Assembly: GCA_009823505.1 (NCBI GenBank)
Contig: VZQC01000590.1
Location: forward strand, 305,836 to 369,835
Origin: Rhizomys pruinosus
Taxonomy: Eukaryota > Chordata > Mammalia > Rodentia > Spalacidae
DNA length: 64,000 nt
Reading direction: 5' to 3'
Shown: in pieces, positions 1 through 10,752 of the stretch
Layout of the letters: each line of letters opens with the position of its first letter
Numbering within the stretch: position 1 is the first letter of the stretch
Position numbers and translations under genes: made by a program
The notes under the pieces: model-generated
Told to the model about the DNA's origin: nothing
Seen by the model: only the letters and a program-made list of their open reading frames with translations
The model's database searches: none

Positions 1-861
1 TTTCCTCTATATTGAACTTCATTCCTCTTTATAGACTGGACACTGGCTAGGGATCTGATGGTGGATTTCCAAGACCTCCATGCACAAGAAGCCTGGTGAC
101 TCACAATGTAGAACATTTTATTTATTTGTTTGTTTATTTATTTATTTTCAAATTCTGTAAGTATTTTTTTTTTACTGAAGAAAAAACACAGAAGCAAATT
201 CTGTGTTGACTTCAATATGATCAAATAGTTACTCTTTAACATAGCTACCACATTCCAAAATTGAAGTCAACATAGTCATTACTTCAAAGTACTTGTTTAA
301 AGAATCTATCCTGAAGAGAGAGAAAATTAGGAAAAAGAATTTAAACAATTCCTCCAAACCACACATTTATAAATAGTCATATTTAAAATGCTTGAAAGGC
401 CTGAATTCTTCATTAGTGGGAAAGAAGTTTGTTATTCTCAACAGAGAAAAAACAGTGACAGTCTACCAGATGATCTAGGGTTTCAAAGCTGTGCTGTTTG
501 GGATCTGCACTTGAGCAGTCAGTGTTGTCATTACAGTATGGACTGTAAACTGCTTTATGTATACTCACCTCATATAAACTCTACAGAAATCCCATGAAGC
601 CAGTATTTGTAATGCTTACTGCACTTATTGGAACCCATAAACTCCCTAGACTTAAAATAGCAAATACCTCAGAATACCTAATAAGGTAGATTCCCACTGC
701 TAATGATGTGAAAGTTGTTTCAGATCCACTGGTTTAAAGGGTCTTCTAAGGTTTTAACAGAACCTTACCTTATTCCAAGTTAATATCTGATATATTTCAA
801 AATCAAAGCACAAAGATCAGTTGTATACCAAGATACAGGTGTTAGCACCTGAAGTGTTCAC
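1..861. other. AT-rich sequence without recognised feature
   Basis: AT-rich DNA with short T-runs and a small TTTA-type run near 120-150. Open frames are under 70 codons and match nothing I recognise. No SINE head, LTR terminus or splice-flanked exon is visible. Confidence 0.5.
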
Positions 862-1257
862 ATTTTTATTTATTTTTTTTTTAGTTTTTCTTTGTTTGTA
901 AACAAATGATTAATGAAATAAGGAAACACCTTAAATTCCAGAAAATGGCATGGTTTTCCAACCATGGTGGATATGGTGCATGACCAGTCTATTATACAGG
1001 AATAATACACGTTCATGCTCTTTGTGTTATGGCGAGACAACATTAAAGAATCCAATTTACATTGGCTGAAGCACAAGTATAATAATCCTTGATTTCAATC
1101 AAATCTATGTAAGACACAAGTTCGACTCCACCATCTTGGTACTTAATGTTGCACAATGGTCCATTAGTCTTCTCAGATTCATTCTTAGTCTGACGAAGTG
1201 CTTCCCTATCTTTCTCCACCTTCCAGAAAGCCTTCTCTCTGTCATCTTCTCTCTATC

Positions 1258-1305
<48 letters not shown>

Positions 1306-2145
1306 CTTGAAAGAGCTGAAGGGGAACACAATGAGGTGGGTCCCACTCTCCTGTCTGGCCAACTTTCCTATCATCAGCAGGTCTCCAAGAACTTGCTTCT
1401 TCTTGCTCTGGTCTGAGGGGAGGTCTTCTTCTGTCTCTTAAATCCTGTCTTTCTCTCAGATCATCTCTCTCCTGTGTACGGTCATCCACCTCCTTATCAT
1501 GGGTACTTGAATCTCTCCAGCTTGAAGATTCCTTGGCTGGGCCTCTTCTCCAGCCACCTTTATCCCTGGATCTCCTGAAGCAATTTTCCCAATCCTCATC
1601 TCTCTCTTGGTCCCTGTCTCTCTCCTCGCAATCTTGACCATCTCTATCCCTCTCTTTGTCTCTGTCCCATCATGGTCTTCTGATGGTCTTGATTCTTGAG
1701 GTGGACCCCCAACTCTTCTCTCTAGCCTTTTCCTTCTCTCTCCATCCACCTGGCTTGACAAATGGTCTCCAGGAACCAGGTCTTGAGTCATCTTCCCGTC
1801 TGGGAATGTGATCATCATCCATGTTTCTCCAAGACATCCTGTCATCTTCTGCACTACGCCTGGAAATCCTATCATCATCAGCAGCAGCATTCCTCCAAGG
1901 TCTTTGGTCATCATCCAATCCACGCCCAGGACCCTGATCATCATCCATGCCCTGCCTGGGATCCTGGTCCTCATCAACATTTTGCTAGGATGACCGCTCA
2001 TCATCGCACCACCGTACCTCAGCACCTGATCCTCATCCATCCTATGTCTAGGTCCTCTGTCCTCATCTGCTGTTCTCCAGCTTTCTCTGTCATCATCAAG
2101 TCCTCATCTGGGGGAGGTCTGCCATCATCTACTCATTTTAAGTGA
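862..2145 (-). pseudogene. EIF3A: Processed pseudogene of eIF3 subunit A (C-terminal part and 3' UTR)
   Basis: Read on the minus strand, this encodes the arginine/aspartate-rich C-terminal tail of eIF3a, the largest scaffold subunit of the eIF3 initiation complex. Recognisable pieces in order are GLDDDRESWRTADEDRGPR (about 2110-2050), repeats of the DDDRGPRRG type (1950-1790), SRPGSWRPFVKPGGWREKEK (about 1790-1720), RDLRDRRRPPLRPEQEEASS (about 1450-1390) and a degraded C-terminus KDREALRQTKNE (about 1210-1175). A 3' UTR-like segment follows and ends in an A-rich tail (T-rich at 864-882 on the plus strand). There is no intron, the 5' part is missing, frame shifts occur around 1690-1660 and stops are present. 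This indicates a 5'-truncated retrocopy made by L1 machinery. The longest open frame on this strand (1456-2040) is mostly an out-of-frame shadow of the pseudogene. I found no clear TSD. Identification is by recognition of the repeat motif, not by a search. Confidence 0.9.
1257..1305. repeat. (TATC)n microsatellite
   Basis: About eleven uninterrupted TATC units (GATA on the other strand). They lie inside the EIF3A pseudogene where the parent codes for a Glu/Arg/Asp-rich run, so the array probably grew from a GA-rich coding repeat after retroposition. Confidence 0.95.
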
Positions 2146-2727
2146 TGCCCCTGGACAAAATCTCTTGGGACCAATTGACCTCAGAGGGTAAAAATTGTCC
2201 CTTGGCCAAATTGGTTTCGGCCTTAGGTCTGCATTAAGCATCAAAAAAGTTAAGTTACACCAATCTGGTACTTTCAATTACTGTATCATATTTAGAAAAA
2301 AACTGAAGAAAACCCTAAGAAACAAACAATAAAAAATAAACAATAATAAAACCTAACACCAACAAAAATTTTCCAAAGGTCCAATCTTGGGGCAGAAGGT
2401 TTAGTTTAAATTTTAACAGGATAAATTTTAGTCTTATGTCTAGTTACAACTTGTAAGACAGTAGCAAAGACTTTGGCTCCCCTTTAGTTAAATGGGATCC
2501 TTTTATTTTATCATGTAGAAATGAGATGAGAAATACTGGAATCTTATGTATTTCACAGCCAGTCTTTCCTTCTCCTCAAGGTAAAATTATTTAATTTCCA
2601 CTCAAATCACCTGACTCTCTCCTCAAGTCCTGTGTTCTGCTAAGTTGCAGATTACCATCAAAACAAGAAACAAGTGACAGTAGAGTGACCACTGGAAAGC
2701 TCATCTTTAAAAGATTCTCAAAGAAGG
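2146..2727. other. Unassigned AT-rich sequence
   Basis: No open frame of note and no repeat head recognised. An A-rich stretch at 2290-2360 may be the remnant of a retroelement tail. Confidence 0.4.
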
Positions 2728-2866
2728 GATTGAAGAGATGACTCAGCAGTTTAGAGCACTGGATGCTCCAGGTTCAGGTCCCAGGTCACTGAATATCACA
2801 GGTACACTTACATAAATGCCAGCATTACACTTGTATACACAAAATAAAAATAAATGAAATATTTAA
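2728..2866 (+). repeat. Diverged B2-type SINE
   Basis: Starts GAAGAGATGACTCAGCAG, the degraded tRNA-like head of B2. It carries a worn B-box-like segment (AGGTTCAGGTCCCAGG) and ends in an A-rich tail near 2840-2866. Confidence 0.65.
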
Positions 2867-3164
2867 AAGATATTCCTATAAATATACTTAAGTGATTTCC
2901 TTCCTTAACTTTGGGGTTGAAAATTATATTATAATTTACTTAGTGTTAGCATCCTTCACACATACTCAGAAGTAATATCAGTAATCAAGTCAAGGATAGA
3001 AAACAACAATAGGTTTCTCAAGCCTCACCAGCAAAGCTTTCTCCTACAAAAGAGTGTGATGCACACAGAAGGCTGCAAATGGCCAAGTTTTAGAGAATAA
3101 GAGACTACAGAGTGTGTGTTCCCAGTTAGAATTCTTTTTTTTGGGGGGAGGGGGGTTGAAAAGG

Positions 3165-4098
3165 AAGATTTTTTTATTGATGCTTTGTGTATTTCATACA
3201 TCATTTTCCAATTCAGTTCAGGCATATATCCCCTTCCCTTCCCCCCAACCCACCCCTACCCATCCCAGATCATGCATTCTGCCGTAACTTTTCTGCATCT
3301 TTCTCTGCTTTTTTTGTTTTGTTTTGTTTTCATTTTTTTAACAATAAGTGATAATTTGTGAGTACAAGCATCCTTCATGTAAAACCAATTTGCAAGCAAC
3401 GTTGTGCCCAAACCCACAGCTCATGGGTCCCACCATCACAGCAGGGGGCGGGGGGGCTTGTATGTTCAATCAAGTTGATCAAATGAGTGCCAGTCTATAT
3501 TGTTGTAGTTTCACCATTCACCCAATCACAGCCTTACATTCCTACCATGCTCCCTCTTCTGCAGGGAAGGTTCCTAGCTTAGAAAAGGGTCACAGGTGGA
3601 TGAGAAGCAAACAGTCTACTTTCCTCTGGAGGTGTTGTCTTGGGTCTGTAGTCATATACTGCTGTTTCTTTCATGGGCTGACAGCTTGTCCAGGCATAAC
3701 CTTTCATCCTACTAATGAAGCACATGCAATTAAAATATAGGTATTAAACAGTATAATATATAGCCTTTCGATCCTACTAATGAAGCACACACAATTAGAT
3801 ATATAGGTATTTAAACAGTACTAATTTTTATGGTAGGTTACTTTGGTTAGACAAAGATGTTTGGATGATATGTTAATCCATGAATTACATTTTCTTCTGT
3901 TAAGTATGACAGGGTCTTCGTATGGCTTATAACATCTCCTAACCATTAGAGGTTGTAAGCTTGTGGCATCAGCTGGGTTATTCCCAAGGAGGAGCTAATA
4001 GCCATTAGATTGGGATATACAGACATATGGCTGCCACAGCTGCACAGTATTTCCAGGCAGATGACGTGTAGCTGGTGCTGACGGAGGAGTCTTTCTTA
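3165..4098 (-). repeat. L1 3' terminus plus linked 0.8-kb repeat module (copy 1)
   Basis: The left end (3165-3315) is the reverse complement of an L1 3' end: T-run, then TTGATGCTTTGTGTATTTC, then a C-rich tract (G-rich on the element strand) and CATGCATTCTGCC. The same end is seen at 42817-42960 and 58258-58360. Beyond about 3320 it departs from those L1s and continues as about 780 bp that reappears at 32760-33535. The module has no long ORF. It could be an alternative L1 3' UTR or an unrelated repeat captured by L1. Its orientation follows the L1 end. Confidence 0.6.
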
Positions 4099-4139
4099 TA
4101 TTAAACCTCACCCACTCATTAAACCTCACCCACTCGTGA

Positions 4140-4925
4140 TTCAAGACCCATCGTGGAACAGAGGCCAGAAGGATTGTAAGAGCCAGGGTTGGTGTATGAT
4201 CATAAGTAATCAGAAGATTTCAGACCACTGGAAACTTTCTCATATGAACTTGCAACAATGGTGACAGCACGTACAAGACACCATGCCAACTCAATCAGGT
4301 AAAATACAGCTTTGAACTGGGGAAATGGACAGTGGGCCCTAATCTTAGCTGAAGAACTACTGGCAGCTGATTACTGGTGGGTGATGGTGGGTTGGGTTTC
4401 TTTAAAATACTGACTCTAGGGCTGGAGAGATGGCCTAGCGGTTAAGAGCACCGACCGCTCTTACAGAGGACCCGGGTTCGATCCCCAGCACCCACATGGA
4501 GGCTGAGAACCGTCTGAAGCTCCAATTCCAGAAAGAACTCCCAGTTTCAGGGAATCCGAGACCCTCTTCTGACCCTCGCGGCAATTGCATGACACGGGTG
4601 CACAAACTTTACATGCAGACAGTACATTTTATACGCATACAGAAATAAATTAAAAAAATAAAATAAAATAAAAAAATCAAGTATTGACTCTAAATAGGCT
4701 GCCTAGATTCCATTGAATGAATTTGCACTGAGGACATCTTGGTACAAATGTTTGATTGTAGAAGGCTTAACATATATAACAAAATCCATAAAATAAAGTG
4801 GGGGGGGCAGGAAAGGTATGATTGGGGGAGGGAGGCCTAAATTTGAGTAAGACTTATAAGAAATGCATGCGAATTTCAGAAAAATATGCATTAAAAAATA
4901 AAATGAAATTAGCAGGAATATTGTT
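4140..4925 (+). repeat. Older L1 3' UTR remnant (Lx-like), interrupted by a B2
   Basis: GGATTGTAAGAGCCAGGGTT at about 4171 and a G-rich tract at 4798-4830 followed by an A-rich end resemble 3' UTRs of older rodent L1 families. A related copy lies at 40080-40505. The element is split by the B2 at 4419-4680. Family assignment is from memory of rodent L1 ends and is tentative. Confidence 0.45.
4419..4680 (+). repeat. B2 SINE with TSD
   Basis: Complete tRNA-derived SINE with head GGGCTGGAGAGATGGCCTAG, B-box GGGTTCGATCCCCAGC, a CpG-rich body and an AAATAAA-rich tail. Flanks 4407-4418 and 4681-4692 are near-identical 12-bp direct repeats (ending TGACTCTA), marking the insertion site inside the older L1 remnant. 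The intact CpGs suggest a fairly young insertion. Confidence 0.9.
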
Positions 4926-5009
4926 TTATTTTTAATATTTATATAAGATAAAATTTTGAGAAAGGTAAATTCCATGAATATATAGTATTTTTGTATCTTA
5001 TTTTTTCAT

Positions 5010-5013
<4 letters not shown>

Positions 5014-5049
<36 letters not shown>

Positions 5050-5060
5050 TATATATATTA
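5014..5060. repeat. (TA)n microsatellite
   Basis: Nearly pure TA repeat with one interruption at about 5041. Confidence 0.95.
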
Positions 5061-8000
5061 ACTTATATATTTATGCAAATCAATCCCTACAACAGATGAA
5101 ATGGTTGCATACTATTCTTTTATTTTAATTTTACAAAATCAACACTTGTCCAGAGTATTACAGGTTTTCCCTTGGCTGGTTGTTGTCTCTCCAGCAGGCA
5201 TGGTCTCAGGTAGCTAAGATTCTGTCTACAGAGAGGAGCTTCATTGTGCTCAGAGGTAGGAGTGAACAGTGGAGGCAGGAGATTGGCCAGGCTGGAGAGC
5301 TGCACGCTAGTGTAAATTCATGCTGCTTTGCTCCCTTCAGCTCCCTCAGGGGAACCTTATTTCTGATCCTTTCAGATGTCTCTGGCCTGACTCTATTTCT
5401 TACATTCCCTAATGATCATGTTTTTCACCCCAAATCTCCCCTGTGGCTCAAGTTTCTGACATGAAAGTTTCAGAATCAGGAGGAGTCCGAATTTAGAGAT
5501 TTCTTTGAAGTAAATTGGGCTCTGCCTAAATCTGTGTGTAGGGAGGAAGAAGGTCAATATCTGTATGGAAACCATGCAAATGGGATTTGGGCCCTAACCC
5601 CCCATCTTTAGTGCTATGTCTCACACTTTATTGTTATGCATATTGTTGACATTGTTATGGTGTTTTATATGAGAGTTGAGTTTCCAACAGAGATTGGGAT
5701 TATTCTAATATCCCAATGAGTCATTTAAAAATAGCCAAAGACTAGCAGTTAACAGTCATGAAAATGGTATTTTTTTTAAGAATGAAGGAAAATTCATAAA
5801 ATATCTAATTATCTTCTTTTTCTTTCAGAATTCTCTCATGTTAATAAATCTTTTAGAGAAGTTCAAAGAACTCTATAAATGTTATTTCACTAATTCTCAA
5901 ACTCCACGGGTATAAAAGGAGTTTTTCAGGCCTCAATTTATAGAGGAGGAACAAAAAGTTCACCTTAGTTAATAAGCTTTTCAAGGTGAACACCCTCATC
6001 TGTACATATAGTCATGGAGAATTTGGAGGCATGTGACCCCTTAATGCCATTATTCTTGAAGGAAAAGAACATATTTCATGGCATGGATATAGAAAATATT
6101 AAATATTTGTGAACATTTATTTATTCTCCTGAACTAGTTTATGAAATACCCTGTTGATCTTCAGACTTGTTTACAACAAATCTTAGGACAAATATGGCTG
6201 ATTACATGGAAATACATGTAAATTGTAGCACAAATATAAACTAAAAGTAAAAAAGAGGGCATTAACATGTATAAGGGATATTCATCTAATTGCTACAATA
6301 TATTAAAGGTAAATTACACACAAAGAGAATATATGTTAACTTAGTTACATATTGATGTTCTAAGAAGAGACTCTGAATTTAATGTGGTCATTAATTTTTC
6401 CACCCTTGGTACAGTTTTGCACTAGAAAAATTATACCCCATCATTAGAGTATAATGACTCCCTTCAGGGAAAAGGAGAAGAACAATGAATTAAGTCAATT
6501 TAAAGATATGTTAGCACAATATAATGAGTTTATTGACTTTAACTATTAAGATATATATGGAGTCAAAAGTGGTATTATCAATGTATAATTTTTGTCTATG
6601 ACTTTGCAAACTGCTCTCAGCAGACAAACCAATAAAATACTGCTGTAACAGCCTACTTAAACAAAAGTTTGAAAAGGAATAAAATTCATGCATTTCATGT
6701 CATTAAAAAAAAGTAATTTTAAGTAATAGGGAATTCAGCTTTATGCAACAAAATACCCTAAAATACTGGCAATATGAAGATAACTTCTTATACAGATTAC
6801 CCTCCTGCAGATTCTAATTAGGTCTCCCAGAGCTGCCTCTTTGTAGACATCAAGGTGCTCTGTGGTTGGTAACCTTGCAGTAAAGTCATGTAGAAAAGCA
6901 CTCATGTCTCTAGACAAATGCTCTGAGAAATGCCAACATCAGAAAGAATGAAGTTGCATATTCAGTCATCTCTTAACATTCATGGAGATGTTCAAGCATC
7001 TGTTTATACCAGAATCCATATATGCTATGGCACATATGTAAAATGGGTTAGTATTCACATAGAGTCTGCCCATATATTTTCATACAGATTACTTATAATA
7101 GCTAAGTCAATGTAAACTCCCTATAAACACCTGGGTTACCCATGTGTTTGGAGAATAATGAAAATGAAAGTGTGTACATGCTGAAGAGAGACCTAATATG
7201 TTTAAGGTATTTATATACTTGCTGTTAAATAGAAACCAGGGATCACAGTTCCCAGTGTAGCTATTCAGAGGCCGGTCAACAGATATATGAGACTTTGAGT
7301 TAAATTCTCCCTTGTCAAGCCTATACAAAAGTCTGTACCTTTGCTTGTCCCTTGATTTCAGTTTTAATAGACACAGTGGACCTTAATTCTTCACTATATT
7401 GCAGTAAGACTGCCAATAATAAAATATTAACTTTTGTTATGAAGCTAAATAATTAATAAATATATATGGAGAAATATAACCTCTTTCAAGAGAAATTTCT
7501 AAAATATCTTGGAATGTGCAGAGAAGGATTTATTGACTATCATGTGAATATTAAGTGAATACTCCGATCAAAACAAATTTTTTAAAGACATTATGGCGTT
7601 TTGACATTTTGTAGTCAACTATCAAAGTAGTCAGGATTCTGGAAGGTTTACACCTTGAAAGAAAGAAATTGCTAAAATAAATGTGAAATGTGTGTTTTTA
7701 TGGCTCTTTCTAGGAAAGCAATTTATGGTTTCATGGCAAAGCATGGCTAGAACTTGATCAGCAGTAGGATTCCTGTTAGTATTGAGTGGCCGAGATAGAG
7801 ACGTAGGGTGCTGGCATGACTTCAAATCATGGGAGGTAAGTGTAGACAAATCTGCAGAAAAGCTTGTGCTCTTCCTTTTTTGTTGTTGTTGCTGTCTTAA
7901 GAACCTCACTTGTAATAGAGTCAAGCAGAAGCCCAAAATTGAGCATCCTAATTTCAAATGCTACTTTAATTTATGAATTCCAGTTTTAAAAAGATTATAA
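5061..8000. other. Mostly unique AT-rich sequence
   Basis: No SINE head, LTR terminus or L1 segment was recognised across almost 3 kb. Open frames do not exceed about 110 codons and overlap on both strands, so none is supported as coding. The best of them, 7631-7957 on the minus strand, has low-complexity Gln/Lys content from a TTG/TTC run and no recognisable domain. Confidence 0.45.
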
Positions 8001-8127
8001 ACTGGGCAAGATGGCACTCAGGAGACAAAAGCAGGCAGATCTCTGTGAGAGTGAAGGCACCCTGGTCTACACAGTAAGTTGTAGAATACCTGAGTCTACA
8101 GCGAGACCCTGTCCCAAAAGCCAACCT
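8001..8127 (+). repeat. Diverged B1 SINE
   Basis: Runs from ACTGGGCAAGATGGCACTCA through GGCAGATCTCTGTGAG to GCGAGACCCTGTCCCAAAAG, the 7SL-derived B1 order. An internal deletion removes the 'TTTAATCCCAGCA' segment. Confidence 0.8.
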
Positions 8128-8354
8128 AACAGAAAATGTATATAATAAAACTAAATGTTTAGAAGAAGATTATTTCTAAATTATTTTAGGTAAAAAATAC
8201 TTTAGACACACTAATTATACATATAAAATATAAATATATATTATATTAAAATTTAACATTGTTCTTCATGTCAATTTTGTAAAAATGAAAAGATATTCTA
8301 GATAGGAGAACACATGTGCAATAAGCATAGTTTTAATTATTGAGTTGTGTCTGC

Positions 8355-8541
8355 TTTTTTTTTTTTTTTTTTTTCTTTTAGAGACTTGGTCTCCCTCCAC
8401 TCCCACTTGATACTCACTATGTAGACCAGGATGGCCTTGAACTCACAGAGATGACCTGCCTCTGCCTCCCAAGTGGGGGATTAAAGGCTTGTGGGGATTA
8501 AAGGCCTGCTGGGATTAAAGGCATGTGCCACCAAGACCATT
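8355..8541 (-). repeat. B1 SINE, proximal member of a tandem pair
   Basis: Poly(T) at 8355-8380, then the reverse-complement B1 body (ACTATGTAGACCAGGATGGCC, CTGCCTCTGCCTCCCAAGTG). The region near 8475-8530 holds three copies of a GGGATTAAAGGC-type unit, a local expansion of the B1 5' end. Confidence 0.9.
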
Positions 8542-8548
8542 TCAGGTC

Positions 8549-8551
8549 TAT

Positions 8552-8586
<35 letters not shown>

Positions 8587-8592
8587 TTTTTG
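8549..8592. repeat. (TTTA)n tract between two B1 elements
   Basis: About ten TTTA units; on the element strand this is the (TAAA)n tail of the distal B1. Confidence 0.9.
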
Positions 8593-8737
8593 TCTTTTTA
8601 AGACAGGGTCTCCCTATAGCCCCAGCTGTCCTGGAACTCACTCTGTAGACTAGGCTGGCCTTGAACTCACAAAAATAGGCCTGCCTCTGCCTCCCAAGTG
8701 CTAGAATTAAAGGTGTGTGCCACCACGCCAGGCAGGT
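8590..8737 (-). repeat. B1 SINE, distal member of a tandem pair
   Basis: Reverse-complement B1 (AAGACAGGGTCTCCCTATAG through GTGTGCCACCACGCC). Together with 8355-8541 it is flanked by a direct repeat, GTCTGCTTTTT, at 8349 and 8736, suggesting the pair shares one insertion site. Confidence 0.9.
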
Positions 8738-8959
8738 CTGCTTTTTATAACTCAAAAATACAATGAGATAATAAGCAAATGGATTAAAAAATCAAAATAA
8801 TTCTATTTTATTTAAAAGATATCATTAAAATTTTGTTTAGTGGTGTGATAATTATTAAATTTTATTTCAACCTGAAAAGACTACAAGTATCTAGGATATT
8901 AATAAAGCACTTGCCTGTGTGTACCTAATGGTGTTTTCAGAGATGATTACATCATGCGA

Positions 8960-9300
8960 GCTCTTAATTAATGGATGGATTTCAGATCCTTATGGAATCA
9001 TGGTATGACATTCCTGGGAGATTGAGTCTATGGTTGAAGGAAGTAGTTTAAGGTAACAGGTGCCTAGTCCTTGGCGACTGTTCCAATCCCAACTTCCTTC
9101 TCTACATTCTAGTTCTACTTCCTGTTACCAGGAGAACAAGTCCCCCACATATTTTCTCATTGCCATGATATTCTCTGGATAAACTCATGAGCCAAGCAAC
9201 CATGGATGGGACCTTCAGAAACAGTGAGCCAAAATAAATTGCAGCTTTATGTTTATGATATGTATTTGTTCTCAGCAACAGCAAAATTCAGCCAAAAGGA
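8960..9300 (+). repeat. Probable MaLR-type LTR remnant
   Basis: GGTTGAAGGAAGTAG, then TGAGCCAAAATAAATTGCAG (poly-A signal near the 3' end) followed by a run toward 'TTCTCAGCAACAGC' resembles the 3' half of ORR1/MT-type LTRs. Termini and TSD are not evident. Confidence 0.4.
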
Positions 9301-9724
9301 ACTAAACAAACAGCAGCCAATGGGAACTGAACAAACAAACACACAATAAAGGAACCATACCCTCTTCCAAGTTGCTCCAGGAGAGAAGTGAAAATATGTT
9401 TCCACACAAAGACCTAACTGTGGACATTTTATTGAAACATTATTTGTGAAAATCCCAAATAAGAAATAGGCCATAATTCTACCTTATAACTAAGAAAAAT
9501 ATAAAATATAAAATCAAGACAGAAACAATGTTCTTTGCCACTAACGATTTGAGGAAAAAGTGATTCCAATTTGACCAGACAGTTTTGTGAATTAGAGAAT
9601 ACAGTCATGGAGAATCAACCATATGAGATGATGTAGAGGTTTTTAAATTTTGATAAAGGTTCTTTCTAATGGCAAGAGCAATTTCAGCACAAACTGAAAG
9701 TAAAAACATAGAAAACATTAGAGA

Positions 9725-9805
9725 TAATATTTCAATTGTCCTGTAGTACAATAAAATTACCACAACAATTTTATTTTGATGTACTAAAGGACAATTGAAA
9801 TATTA
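9725..9805. repeat. Imperfect palindrome (hairpin) abutting L1
   Basis: The arms are about 38 nt each (9725-9763 and 9767-9805). The outer 17 nt, TAATATTTCAATTGTCC, are perfectly inverted at 9789-9805. Arms are joined by only a few bases, so a long AT-rich hairpin or cruciform is possible. It lies directly upstream of the L1 sequence beginning near 9806. Confidence 0.85.
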
Positions 9806-10752
9806 ACTAGATCTCCCTAGAAGGAACCCAGGACAGGGATCTTAGAAGAACAATCATAGACATATTCAAAGAAATCAAAAAATATAAAGAACAAATCAGA
9901 GAACTAAGGGGAGAAAAAGAAAATAAAGAAAAAAAAATCAGGAAGGAACAAGAAGGAGAGAATGACAAACTCTGAAAAGAACTAAAGGGAGAGAATGGTA
10001 AACTCCAGAAAGAATTAGAGGCAAATTCTGGAAGGAAGTGAAAACATTGAAAAGATCCCACACTGAAATGCAAAAGGAAACTGACCAGTGAAGCAAGGAG
10101 CTACAAGAAGAGAATGACAAGCTCCAAAAGGAAGTGGAAATACTTAAGAAAGTTCAGGACAAAGTGAAAAAGGAAATTGAACATTCATCCAATGAACATG
10201 AAAGGATGGGAAAAAGCCTCAGAAGCAGAATGGGTGAAGCAAAAAAAAAAGAATATCAGACCTGGAAGATAACAGAGAACATCTAGAATGCTCAAGTAAA
10301 CATTATTAAAAATGTAAAAAAAAAAAACCCACATGAATGGAACAATCAGGAAATGTTGACACTATGAAAAGACCAAACCTCTGAATCATAGGGATAGAGA
10401 AAGGAGATTTCCAAGACAACAGTATCAATCAGGTCTTCAACAGAAAAAAAAAAAAAAAAAAAAAAAAAAATAGAAAAACCCATACAAATAAATACAAGAA
10501 GCACACAGAACACCAAATAGACAAGACCAGAAAAATAATTTCCCATGCAATATTGTAGTTAAATCACTAGACATGCAAAACAAAGACAAAACACTGAAAG
10601 CCACAAAAGAAAAAGAACAGGATACATATAAGGGAAAACCCATCAGATTTACAGCTGACTTCTCAGTGCAAACTATGAGAGTCAGAAGAATGCGGACCAG
10701 AGTATTCCCAGTGCTAAGGGACTTTAGATTCCAGCCCAGATTACTCTACCCA
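9806..10752 (+). pseudogene. L1 ORF1 remnant (RNA-binding chaperone ORF1p)
   Basis: The N-terminal part encodes a Lys/Glu/Asn-rich coiled coil with repeated E-N-D-K-L units (9955-10130), as in the trimerising domain of rodent ORF1p. The C-terminal part (10573-10740) retains KPIRFTADFSVQTMRVRR, the conserved RNA-binding region. The frame is broken by stops (e.g. near 9975). A pure 27-A run at 10444-10470 interrupts the middle. The last part of ORF1 and the intergenic spacer are deleted: sequence passes straight from ORF1 'ILYP' into ORF2 'LNINCLNSP' at about 10750. Confidence 0.85.

Noticed and set aside
1456..2040. 194-codon minus-strand open frame
   Set aside because: Mostly an out-of-frame reading of the EIF3A retrocopy; the recognisable eIF3a peptides lie in another frame (1670-1948, 1292-1489).
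4098..4138. Two tandem copies of an 18-bp TTAAACCTCACCCACTC unit
   Set aside because: Too short and local to mean more than replication slippage at the end of the repeat module.
4440..4500. tRNA-like sequence with A and B boxes
   Set aside because: It is the tRNA-derived head of a B2 SINE; the same applies to all other B2 copies. No free-standing tRNA gene was found.
10346..10643. Phe-rich 'membrane-like' frames on the minus strand
   Set aside because: Translations of a poly(A) run and antisense L1 ORF1; not real membrane proteins. The same holds for 19214-19399.
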